Translations under genes and position numbers: made by a program
Notes under the pieces: generated by a model
What the model saw: the letters and a program-made list of their open reading frames with translations, nothing else
The model's database searches: none
What the model was told of the DNA's origin: nothing
Assembly: GCF_034119865.1 (NCBI RefSeq)
Contig: NZ_CP139421.1
Coordinates: 4,504,501-4,568,500, forward strand
Length of the DNA stretch: 64,000 bases
Direction: 5' to 3'
From: Algoriphagus sp. NG3
Lineage (GTDB): Bacteria; Bacteroidota; Bacteroidia; Cytophagales; Cyclobacteriaceae
Shown: one piece after another, positions 1 to 7,581 of the stretch
How the letters are laid out: every line of letters begins with the position of its first letter
How positions within the stretch are numbered: position 1 is the first letter of the stretch

Positions 1-3000
1 GTCTGAGGAATAATAATCATCACGTGTCGAAGGCAGTAAATGGCACTTCATAACCCCACTTTTCAATACAAGTTTCTCGATTCCAAGCTGTTCGGCCTTC
101 CATCGCAGACGTACTGTTTCCATCAAATCTATAACCGCCTCTGGCAGCGGACCGAACCGGTCTTTGAGACTTGCTGAAAATTTCGTCAATTCCTCCTCAT
201 CCTTGATGGTATCCAGTTTGGAATAAAGTCCCAACCGCTCAGAAATATTTCCTACATAATCCTCTGGAATAAGCAGTTCCAAATCGGTCTCAATGGTGCA
301 ATCCTGCACCAATACTTTGACCTTCTCTGCCAAGTCTGTCTCAAATAAAGCCGCAAACTCATTTTCTTTCAATTCCTGAACAGCCTCATCCAATATTTTA
401 TGATACATCTCAAATCCCAAATCGCTGATAAAACCGCTCTGTTCGGCCCCAAGAAGGTTTCCTGCCCCACGGATATCCAAGTCCTTCATGGCCACTTTGA
501 ACCCGTCCCCCAAGTCAGAGAATTCTTCAAGGGTCTGCATGCGCTTTCTGGCTTCTGCTGTCAACCCTGACATAGGCTGGGTAAGCAGGTAGCAAAATGC
601 CTTTTTATTACTTCTTCCCACCCGTCCACGCATCTGGTGCAGATCACTCATACCAAACATGTGGGCGCGGTTGATGATAATCGTATTGGCATTTGGAATG
701 TCTAGTCCAGATTCAATAATATTAGTAGAAACGAGCACGTCGTATTCGTGATGGATAAAATCCACCATGACTTTTTCCAATTTTTTCCCATCCATCTGAC
801 CATGAGCTCCCACTACCCGGGCATCAGGAACCAGTTTCATAATCAAATTGGCGATAGAGTCTATCTCACCTACCCGGTTATGAACGAAGAAAACCTGTCC
901 ACCTCTTCTCAATTCGTAGGAAACCGCATCCCGGATCACCTCTTCCTGGAAGGTCTGCACTTCAGTAGTCACCGGCTGACGGTTTGGAGGAGGAGTGGCT
1001 ATCACAGACAAATCCCTCGCCCCCATCAGGGAAAAGTGCAAAGTTCTGGGAATCGGTGTTGCTGTTAAAGTCAACACATCCACGTTCAAACGCAGATTCT
1101 TTAGCTGATCCTTCACCTTTACACCAAACTTCTGCTCCTCATCTATCACCAACAGCCCCAAATCCTTAAACTCGATATCTTTATTAACGATTCTATGGGT
1201 ACCTACGAGTATATCTATCTCTCCGGTTTTCACCTGAGAGATGATTTCCTTGATCTCTTTTGCGGTGCGGAAGCGGTTGATGTACTCGACTTTCACCGGG
1301 AAATTTTCCAGCCGCTCACTGAAGGTCTGAAAGTGCTGCATAGCTAGAATAGTAGTGGGAACTAGCACAGCAACCTGCTTCCGATCATTCACCGCTTTGA
1401 ATGCAGACCGAATAGCCACTTCTGTCTTGCCAAACCCAACGTCTCCACACACCAGCCTGTCCATAGGATAGGACTTCTCCATATCGGACTTCACGTCCTG
1501 CGTAGCAACAGCTTGATCAGGCGTATCTTCATAGATAAAAGACGACTCCAGCTCAATTTGCAAAACAGAATCTGGATTAAATGCGAAACCCTTGGCCGAT
1601 CTTCGTTTGGCATATAATGCGATCAGATCTTTTGCTATATCTTTGACCTGCTTTTTTGCCCGTGACTTCTTGTTTTCCCAGTCTGGGGAACCCAGCTTGG
1701 ACATGGAAGGAACAGTACCTTCTTGTCCCGAAAACTTCGAGATTTTGTGCAGCGAGTGAATATTCACGTAGAGCAAATCATCATCCCTGAAAATCAGACG
1801 AACAGCCTCCTGCATTTTGCCGGCCACATCTACTTTTTCCAAACCCGCAAAGCGCCCCACTCCATAATCGACGTGTACAATATAATCCCCTGGGTGAAGG
1901 GATTTTAATTCCTTGATGGTAAGCGCTTTGGATTTACTGGCCTTATCCCGGGTCTTGTAGCGATGGAAACGCTCAAACAGCTGATGATCCGTAAAGCAGG
2001 CGATTTTGGATTGCCTGTCTTCAAAACCTTCCCGCAAACCCAATAGCATGGATTGAACCTGAAGCGTAGGATCCAATTCTCTGAATATTCCCAGCAACCT
2101 GTCAATTTGCTTGTCATTTTCCGCGGTCAGTATATTGACAAACCCTTTCTTTTCATTCTCCGAAAGTTTGGCAACCAACAAGTCAAAGTTTTTGTTGAAA
2201 GATGCCTGGGGCTGGGATTCCCATGTCGACTGTTTGGCATTTTTCAGGTAGAACTGCTTTCCAAATTCCACTCTGCTAAAGCTGGAAGAAAGTGAGGCAA
2301 AGTCAGCCCCTTTGTCAAATAAATCCCCTGGACTGAGGACTGTCTTGGTGTTATTGGTCTTTTGGACGATCTGATCAAAGGCCAGCGAAGCCTTGTGGAA
2401 GCACTCATCCATTACATCCAACGTCAGCTGATAATCTTTGATCCACACGATAGTCTGTGAAGGCAAAAATCCCAAAAATGACTGCCGAACTTCCTGCAAA
2501 AGCTTGGTCTGCACATTGGGAATCAAGGCTATTTGATCTACGCTGGCTATGGAAAGTTGTGTTTCCGGGTCAAACGTCCGAATGCTTTCTATTTCCTTTC
2601 CAAAAAGCTCAAGTCTGTAAGGATGCTCATTTGAGAAAGAAAATACGTCCAAAATCCCACCACGGATGGCAAACTGCCCAGGTTCATAGACAAACTCTGT
2701 CCGCTCAAAATCATAGCTGGCCAATACTTCGGATACAAACTCCATGTCCACCTGCTCTCCTACTTTGGCCGAAAAGGTATTTTCCTTAAGGGATCGCTTA
2801 TTGATCACCCGCTCGTAAATGGCCTCAGGATAGGTAATGATTATGCGGGATTTGTCTTTCTCCTCCAGCACAAGATTGAGGATTTCCGATCTCATCAGGA
2901 CATTGGCATTGTCGATCTCCTCATACTGATAGGCCCGCTTGAAGCTGGATGGGAAGACCATGTGATCGGCTGTGTCCAGCAGGTTTTGAAGATCAGAATT

Positions 3001-3207
3001 AAGGTAAGCAGCCTCCTCTTTGTCCTGGGCCACGATGAGGTGAAATCCACCCTTAGCCTCAAAAAAAGCTGAAAACAAGACCATATCCAAACTCCCTGAG
3101 AGCCCCCTCAGCTGGTAAGTGAGCTTTTCGCCATGAGAGATATCATGCGCAAAAGTCTGAAAAATGGCGTCTGATTGATAAATGGAAAGAAAGTCCTTGC
3201 GATCCAA
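1..3207 (-). CDS. mfd: Transcription-repair coupling factor Mfd (3' end cut off)
   Basis: Mfd is a DNA translocase that removes RNA polymerase stalled at lesions and recruits UvrA. About 1069 codons lie in the window; the last few dozen residues lie beyond base 1. Translating the reverse strand shows the Walker A motif GDVGFGKTE (bases 1420-1446, about residue 588) and the motif II sequence VIDEEQKFGVK (about residue 685), both at the spacing expected for Mfd. The N-terminal UvrB-like part begins DRKDFLSIYQSDAIFQ. I chose TTG at 3207 because an in-frame stop lies only 12 bases upstream (3220-3222) and no ATG is available between; this start is inferred. The family assignment is firm, the exact start less so. 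Confidence 0.93.
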   Translation of the reverse strand, partial: MDRKDFLSIYQSDAIFQTFAHDISHGEKLTYQLRGLSGSLDMVLFSAFFEAKGGFHLIVAQDKEEAAYLNSDLQNLLDTADHMVFPSSFKRAYQYEEIDNANVLMRSEILNLVLEEKDKSRIIITYPEAIYERVINKRSLKENTFSAKVGEQVDMEFVSEVLASYDFERTEFVYEPGQFAIRGGILDVFSFSNEHPYRLELFGKEIESIRTFDPETQLSIASVDQIALIPNVQTKLLQEVRQSFLGFLPSQTIVWIKDYQLTLDVMDECFHKASLAFDQIVQKTNNTKTVLSPGDLFDKGADFASLSSSFSRVEFGKQFYLKNAKQSTWESQPQASFNKNFDLLVAKLSENEKKGFVNILTAENDKQIDRLLGIFRELDPTLQVQSMLLGLREGFEDRQSKIACFTDHQLFERFHRYKTRDKASKSKALTIKELKSLHPGDYIVHVDYGVGRFAGLEKVDVAGKMQEAVRLIFRDDDLLYVNIHSLHKISKFSGQEGTVPSMSKLGSPDWENKKSRAKKQVKDIAKDLIALYAKRRSAKGFAFNPDSVLQIELESSFIYEDTPDQAVATQDVKSDMEKSYPMDRLVCGDVGFGKTEVAIRSAFKAVNDRKQVAVLVPTTILAMQHFQTFSERLENFPVKVEYINRFRTAKEIKEIISQVKTGEIDILVGTHRIVNKDIEFKDLGLLVIDEEQKFGVKVKDQLKNLRLNVDVLTLTATPIPRTLHFSLMGARDLSVIATPPPNRQPVTTEVQTFQEEVIRDAVSYELRRGGQVFFVHNRVGEIDSIANLIMKLVPDARVVGAHGQMDGKKLEKVMVDFIHHEYDVLVSTNIIESGLDIPNANTIIINRAHMFGMSDLHQMRGRVGRSNKKAFCYLLTQPMSGLTAEARKRMQTLEEFSDLGDGFKVAMKDLDIRGAGNLLGAEQSGFISDLGFEMYHKILDEAVQELKENEFAALFETDLAEKVKVLVQDCTIETDLELLIPEDYVGNISERLGLYSKLDTIKDEEELTKFSASLKDRFGPLPEAVIDLMETVRLRWKAEQLGIEKLVLKSGVMKCHLLPSTRDDYYSSD

Positions 3208-3356
3208 AAGCGTGTGGTTTTAGTACTTAGGTTGGTGGGGCAAAGTTAACGCTTTATGAATTCCAAATCCTGGTTCCTGCGGCTTTTCCCTGCTAATAAA
3301 CACGGCAGGGGGATAAGAGTTCAGGATGAATGTCTTGATTCAGAAAAGGTACCCCC

Positions 3357-3905
3357 TCAATTGTCGGAGCTCCTATTTCTCCGAATTGTATCTTTAGGGA
3401 AAAAACGCATAGGGTCATCTATTATGAGCACACAATCGGGACCGGGATAATCTATTGAAACCCTTGTTTTATAAAGGGTGAAAATAGCGGAATGGAGAAA
3501 TCTCTTTTCCGAACAAAAATCATCCGGTAGAATAATATAAAGCTCTGATTCTTCAGAGTTAAAGGTGCCCCACTGTTCCACACCAATTTCAGATGAGAAC
3601 CTGACTCCTAAATTCAAAAGTTCAGTGTATGCGATTTCCAATAATTCAGGAGGATTCAAGTCTATATCCCCATTAAAGAGGTGAACCGATGCCAAAGTAT
3701 CCTTATCATCATAAGAAGAATAATAGGAGGAAGCACAACATACTTTATTAGTAGTTATGGAGAAGTACTGCTCGTCGATAGGCCTATGCTTCTCCCACTG
3801 TTGACAGTCATCGATGATAACGAAAACCTTCTCTTTTTCTATTCTCGAAAACAAGGTAGAAATAAGAAGAAAAATCACTGCATTTATCGCTGAAACATTA
3901 GACAT
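3357..3905 (-). CDS. Small exported protein, paralogue array member 5 (subfamily A)
   Basis: 182 residues, no function recognised. The N-terminus has a hydrophobic stretch (residues 8-20) like a signal peptide, with no lipobox cysteine. It resembles the gene at 4396-4830: both share VFVIIDDCQ / VVLIVNDCQ near the N-terminus and a C-terminal block of the form LYIILPDDFCSEKRF...FTLY. That block also aligns loosely with the C-terminal EVYEV block of the other three genes in the array, so all five appear to be diverged paralogues. It is the last gene of an apparent reverse-strand operon starting near 7336 and is rich in A+T compared with mfd. From its position, immunity to the putative toxin at 5792-7234 is a reasonable guess, without direct evidence. 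Confidence 0.7.
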   Translation of the reverse strand: MSNVSAINAVIFLLISTLFSRIEKEKVFVIIDDCQQWEKHRPIDEQYFSITTNKVCCASSYYSSYDDKDTLASVHLFNGDIDLNPPELLEIAYTELLNLGVRFSSEIGVEQWGTFNSEESELYIILPDDFCSEKRFLHSAIFTLYKTRVSIDYPGPDCVLIIDDPMRFFPKDTIRRNRSSDN

Positions 3906-3924
3906 ATAATCAACTTATTCGTAA

Positions 3925-4371
3925 TCACTCTATTCCACCTGTTCTTATCCCAACCTCATATACTTCAAATTCATGTTCTGGATCAAGAGACCCTTTCACC
4001 AAATACTCATCTTCAAAAATAACATAATACTTGTCAAAATTAAGTTCAAACCAATCTCCATATTCCATCTCTGAATCAAACCAAACCTCCTTTTCCGCCA
4101 ATTCCTTTTGATTAATTTTAAACTTAATTTCATCCAAGTCATGATATATATTAATAAAAAGATTTGGATCGTAAAAACCCTCTCTTTTATAAATAAAGCT
4201 TTCTATTGAATCTGTTGAACGATCTACAAATTCAGTATCTATATGATTACGATTATAGATCACGTAAAGTTCTTCCGTTAATTGACCTGACACCTCCTCA
4301 TTGACATTAATTATTACGTCATTACTACAATAGAGAAATAAAACAAGCAATACTAAAGAGAATCGAATCAT
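3925..4371 (-). CDS. Small exported protein, paralogue array member 4 (subfamily B)
   Basis: 148 residues, no known function. The hydrophobic N-terminus (IRFSLVLLVLFLYC) ends in a cysteine, a weak lipobox because the -1 residue is Tyr. The mature part shares with the genes at 4862 and 5332 the blocks FVDRSTDS, REGFYDPNL, VWFDSEMEY.DWF and the C-terminus EYLVKGSLDPEHEFEVYEVGI..GGIE. The last 90 or so bases are almost the same in all three copies at DNA level, while the signal peptides and residues just after them have diverged. It lies 19 bases before the next gene and 24 bases after the previous one, which fits an operon. Probable role, by context only: immunity or inhibitor lipoprotein. Confidence 0.72.
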   Translation of the reverse strand: MIRFSLVLLVLFLYCSNDVIINVNEEVSGQLTEELYVIYNRNHIDTEFVDRSTDSIESFIYKREGFYDPNLFINIYHDLDEIKFKINQKELAEKEVWFDSEMEYGDWFELNFDKYYVIFEDEYLVKGSLDPEHEFEVYEVGIRTGGIE

Positions 4372-4395
4372 AGGTTAGTAAGGGTTTTAGATATA

Positions 4396-4830
4396 TCACT
4401 CATCATGCTGTAAAAGAACATTTACTTCATAAAGTGTAAATTGCTGATTTGATATAAACCGATTTCCAGAGCAATAGTCTTTGGAAAGGAGGATAAAAAT
4501 CTTATTTTCATCTTTTCTATAGGCTACCTGATCTACCCAAGCTTCGAAAGTCTTTAGGTCAGAGGTATATAAGGGGTCTCTTTGCTGTATTTCAGCAAAA
4601 CCCATAATCATCGTGGATGGCTTATCATTCGGATCTATATAATCATGTCCCACCAAAATCAATCGCCTATTATCTTTATAATCTAGCCTAATAAAAAACC
4701 GCTCTGGATTCTCACCCCTCTCTACATACTTGGCAAGCTGGCAATCATTTACAATCAACACTACATAATCAGAAGTAGGTGATTGAGGTATAAACCAGAA
4801 CAGGATGAATAAAATTAATTTGCATATCAT
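4396..4830 (-). CDS. Small exported protein, paralogue array member 3 (subfamily A)
   Basis: 144 residues. A hydrophobic N-terminus (ICKLILFILFWFIPQS) looks like a signal peptide without lipobox. The mature part contains VVLIVNDCQ, EAWVDQVAYRKDENKIFILL, a DYCSGNRF block and FTLYEVNV near the C-terminus. It is the paralogue of the gene at 3357-3905 and is more distantly like the subfamily B genes: KIFILLSKDY...FTLYEV lines up with KYYVIFEDEY...FEVYEV. It sits between two subfamily B genes, giving the order B-B-A-B-A in the direction of transcription. Function unknown; immunity or inhibitor protein is an inference from the layout. Confidence 0.72.
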   Translation of the reverse strand: MICKLILFILFWFIPQSPTSDYVVLIVNDCQLAKYVERGENPERFFIRLDYKDNRRLILVGHDYIDPNDKPSTMIMGFAEIQQRDPLYTSDLKTFEAWVDQVAYRKDENKIFILLSKDYCSGNRFISNQQFTLYEVNVLLQHDE

Positions 4831-4861
4831 ATCTGCACAACTTTACACCTATATTGCAAGA

Positions 4862-5314
4862 TCATTCTATTCCGCCTGTACTTATTCCAACTTCATATAC
4901 TTCAAATTCATGTTCTGGATCCAAGGAACCTTTTACCAAATACTCATCCTCAAAAATCATATAGTAAGTTCTAAGACTGCTTAAATGAAACCAATCAGTA
5001 TAACTCATCTCTTGATCGAACCAGACGATTTTTTCTTCCAAATTTTTACGGGTAATCAACTTCTTTTCGAAACCAATATCAAAAGAAACTCTAATATGCA
5101 GATTGGGATCATAAAAACCCTCTCTTAGATATTGAAAACTTTCAAGACCGTCGGATGACCTGTCATGAAAGACTGTATTTGGCTCCAATCTATTAAATAT
5201 GATCACTAATTCTTTTTCCTCCGTTTTGGTGGAAGCCTCTATTACATCGTCCACTTTACGTCCACTGCAAGAAGCGGACAACACAACAGCACATATAAAA
5301 ATATATAATCTCAT
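4862..5314 (-). CDS. Small lipoprotein, paralogue array member 2 (subfamily B)
   Basis: About 150 residues from the ATG at 5314. A GTG at 5335 overlapping the previous stop (GTGA) would add seven residues. I prefer the ATG because it gives a classic lipoprotein signal, MRLYIFICAVVLSASCSG, with cysteine in a good lipobox (LSASC). The mature protein shares VFHDRSSD, REGFYDPNLHI, VWFDQEMSYTDWF and the C-terminal EYLVKGSLDPEHEFEVYEV block with its two subfamily B neighbours. It probably sits on a periplasmic or outer membrane leaflet. No known domain recognised. Translational coupling with the preceding copy is likely if the GTG is used. Confidence 0.74.
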   Translation of the reverse strand: MRLYIFICAVVLSASCSGRKVDDVIEASTKTEEKELVIIFNRLEPNTVFHDRSSDGLESFQYLREGFYDPNLHIRVSFDIGFEKKLITRKNLEEKIVWFDQEMSYTDWFHLSSLRTYYMIFEDEYLVKGSLDPEHEFEVYEVGISTGGIE

Positions 5315-5331
5315 ATATACATTTCGATGAA

Positions 5332-5808
5332 TCACTCTATCCCACCAGTACTTATTCCCACCTCATAAACATCAAACTCATGATCTGGATCCAATGAACC
5401 TTTTACTAAGTACTCATCTTGTAAGATTATATAATATTTATCAAAATTTAGGTTAAACCAATCCGTATATTCCATCTCGGAATCAAACCACACTGTTGTC
5501 TTATCTAAGTTTCTCCTACTAATTTTATTCCTCGCTTGACCTAAACCATGGAACACATTGATATGCAAATTAGGATCATAGAAACCTTCTCTCCAATATT
5601 GAAAGCTTTGCTTTTCAGATGTGGATCTATCTATAAACTCTGTTTCAGCATACTGCGCATTAAAAACAATAATTAAACTATTATCTAGTGAAATATAACT
5701 ACTATTCTCCTCTGTACTAGCATTATCTTCTTTTCGAGAATCACAGGAGATTAGTATCAACATTAAAACTATATATTTGACTATATAAATTCTATTTACA
5801 TCCATCAT
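5332..5808 (-). CDS. Small lipoprotein, paralogue array member 1 (subfamily B)
   Basis: 158 residues. The N-terminus VKYIVLMLILISCDSRKEDN is a convincing lipoprotein signal peptide with cysteine near residue 22 followed by a charged linker. The rest carries the subfamily B blocks FIDRSTSEK, REGFYDPNLHINVFHGL, VWFDSEMEYTDWF and EYLVKGSLDPDHEFDVYEV. The start overlaps the last 17 bases of the zincin-like gene upstream, so the two are probably translated together, as toxin and first immunity genes often are. Either of two adjacent ATGs (5808 or 5805) may be used. No characterised family recognised. Confidence 0.75.
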   Translation of the reverse strand: MMDVNRIYIVKYIVLMLILISCDSRKEDNASTEENSSYISLDNSLIIVFNAQYAETEFIDRSTSEKQSFQYWREGFYDPNLHINVFHGLGQARNKISRRNLDKTTVWFDSEMEYTDWFNLNFDKYYIILQDEYLVKGSLDPDHEFDVYEVGISTGGIE

Positions 5809-7234
5809 ACATTTTGTTTTCTGCCACTTTCAAATACTCTTCATATTTCAACCGATCAGGTAGATTATATCGCCACTTATCAGTCCATCTCAAGCCCTCC
5901 CAAGCCATCCCTCTATAAAAATCTGAAGGTAAGCCATTAGGAAAGGCGTTTGTAACATCAGGATGATTTAGAAACTCCTGCTTACCCAAATAGGGATGGA
6001 TTTGCCTCAAAACATCAGTTATTCTACTGACAATTTTTTCAGCCATATAATTATGATGGATCCCTGCATCACCTTCCTTATAGTACAATTCAACATACTT
6101 GTTGAAATTATATTCAAAATTCGCATCTAGTGCAGTTCCATTTTTATCGCCTATTGCCACATAGAGTTCCGCATGTATGATCTCATGTAAAATAGTCCGA
6201 GCCATTTCTAGCGAACCTCTATTAAGTCTAGCTGCATTAATTGTTATCACTATATTGTTGGAACCATATTGATCATTCGTTTCTGCATTTGCACTTGCCC
6301 TTATTGTTTTCCCAACTTGTAATACAACGTTTCTTTCTCTGTATTTATCGTCAATAATTACCAGGCTTTTAACAAAAGTTGTAAGCTGAAGCTTCCCTAA
6401 AATACACATTAGATTTTCATTGTCTTTAAAGCTTTTATGTATCTCTATTCTTAGATTAGGTGAGGGGATCATAGGAGGATTGTATCCAGCTGACCCTCCA
6501 CCACCACTGGTTCCTCCACCATAATACCCTCCGCTGCCGCTGCCCCCAACATTCTGCCAGCCGCAATCTCTGGACATAGTAGAACTTAGCTTAGTCACAG
6601 ATGTCTGTCCTCCGGCTGATGTGACTTGATACCAATCATAGGTGGTCTCTGTGCAGACAAATGCATAGGCAAAACCTTCACTTCCCTTGGTCTTGGCACC
6701 TGCGCCCGGCTTAGAAAATTCTCGGGTGGATACCCTCACCCCCTGATCAATACGGAATCCTATCAGGTGATGCTCATCGTAAGAAAAAAGATCAATCCAG
6801 CCGCTCCATTTTTCATCAATTGACGCATAGTAAAAATCATTGAAATCCCTTGAGTACATCTCATCATCCGGGAAATAACGCACAATCAACGGATCAAAAC
6901 GGTTTTCTATAGAATCCTTGACGAACATGATATTCTGGATAATACCACTATCCACAGCACGCTGCCCTTCTTGGGAAGTAGGCATATAGAGTTCTGTATT
7001 TTCTAGATTGATTTCAAAAACTTCCCGTCCATCCGGGAAATAACAATGGTGAAACTTGTCCCAATCAGGTTCCTTTTCAAAAAAAGGAAGAATCAATTCC
7101 TGGGATTCGGTCCGGAAGTTGACTCCCTGCTCAGGCAGTCTGAGTTTAGATTTATTTTTGTCAAACCAATCTTTGACCAAGACAATCTCCGTGTTTTCAC
7201 TGATCTCAATAGCCGGAGACTTGGGGCTCTTCAT
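5792..7234 (-). CDS. Putative surface lipoprotein toxin with glycine-rich hinge and HEXXH zincin-like domain
   Basis: 480 residues in the open frame. Residues 1-225 form a region I do not recognise (FPDGREVFEINLENTELYMP at about 66-85). Residues 229-250 are a Gly/Ser-rich hinge. Residues 255-480 contain ILHEIIHAELY (HEXXH at 350-354) and HHNYMAEK at 393-400, a plausible third zinc ligand. An N-terminal scaffold, flexible hinge and enzymatic C-terminus, followed by a paralogue array, resembles polymorphic toxin loci. The ATG at 7234 follows an in-frame TAG directly. A lipoprotein signal ending LLMTSCIDEEP lies just upstream in another frame and joins this one if the C4 run (7223-7226) is read as C3, so the true N-terminus is probably upstream (see 7223-7336). 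The peptidase activity and toxin role are inferred; a secreted peptidase is the alternative. Confidence 0.7.
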   Translation of the reverse strand: MKSPKSPAIEISENTEIVLVKDWFDKNKSKLRLPEQGVNFRTESQELILPFFEKEPDWDKFHHCYFPDGREVFEINLENTELYMPTSQEGQRAVDSGIIQNIMFVKDSIENRFDPLIVRYFPDDEMYSRDFNDFYYASIDEKWSGWIDLFSYDEHHLIGFRIDQGVRVSTREFSKPGAGAKTKGSEGFAYAFVCTETTYDWYQVTSAGGQTSVTKLSSTMSRDCGWQNVGGSGSGGYYGGGTSGGGGSAGYNPPMIPSPNLRIEIHKSFKDNENLMCILGKLQLTTFVKSLVIIDDKYRERNVVLQVGKTIRASANAETNDQYGSNNIVITINAARLNRGSLEMARTILHEIIHAELYVAIGDKNGTALDANFEYNFNKYVELYYKEGDAGIHHNYMAEKIVSRITDVLRQIHPYLGKQEFLNHPDVTNAFPNGLPSDFYRGMAWEGLRWTDKWRYNLPDRLKYEEYLKVAENKMYDGCK

Positions 7235-7336
7235 CTATACACGAGGTCATCAACAGATTAATCGTAACCAATAAAATCAAAAATACAGGAAAAGGGGTGT
7301 ATTTGAGATTTGTGTGAGGGTAAAAAAATGTTTCAT
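7223..7336 (-). other. Out-of-frame lipoprotein signal peptide of the zincin-like gene (frameshifted 5' end)
   Basis: Reading from ATG at 7336 gives MKHFFTLTQISNTPLFLYF then a stop. One extra T in the T5 run (7279-7283) would continue it into LILLVTINLLMTSC (cysteine codon 7241-7239). That stretch then continues as IDEEP, and one C fewer in the C4 run (7223-7226) would enter the 480-residue frame at KSPAIEIS. The two shifts cancel and rebuild a full lipoprotein signal peptide. Without the first shift, a TTG inside the hydrophobic stretch is the only in-frame start. Either two homopolymer errors in the assembly or real decay/phase shift would explain this; the sequence alone cannot decide. Confidence 0.65.
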
Positions 7337-7507
7337 AAATCGCAATTTATTAGTTGAATAGCAAGAAACCTCCATTAATTTCTGAATTGGAAGAATAAAA
7401 TCCAATATTTTCAATTAAAATTTATGTTTTTTAACTCGCCTTTAATAATTCTTTAGAATACCGATTTCTTGTTTTCTTCAATCATCTACCCTTCCACCAC
7501 ATTTCCT

Positions 7508-7515
7508 TATCTTTG
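7508..7515 (+). promoter_or_regulatory. Candidate Bacteroidota -7 promoter element for gltX
   Basis: TATCTTTG matches the TAnnTTTG consensus of Bacteroidota primary sigma factors and lies about 67 bases before the gltX ATG. No convincing TTTG -33 box is seen at the usual spacing. The rest of the 7337-7581 gap is AT-rich and shows no other gene. Confidence 0.4.
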
Positions 7516-7581
7516 CCCCCTTATCACATAAATCAAAACATTCCTTCCACGATACTGTAGAGGGTGTCGACATATAATTCC

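Noticed and set aside
3256..3450. Forward open frame of 64 codons
   Set aside because: It overlaps the reverse-strand 182-residue gene and has no family resemblance or clear start context.
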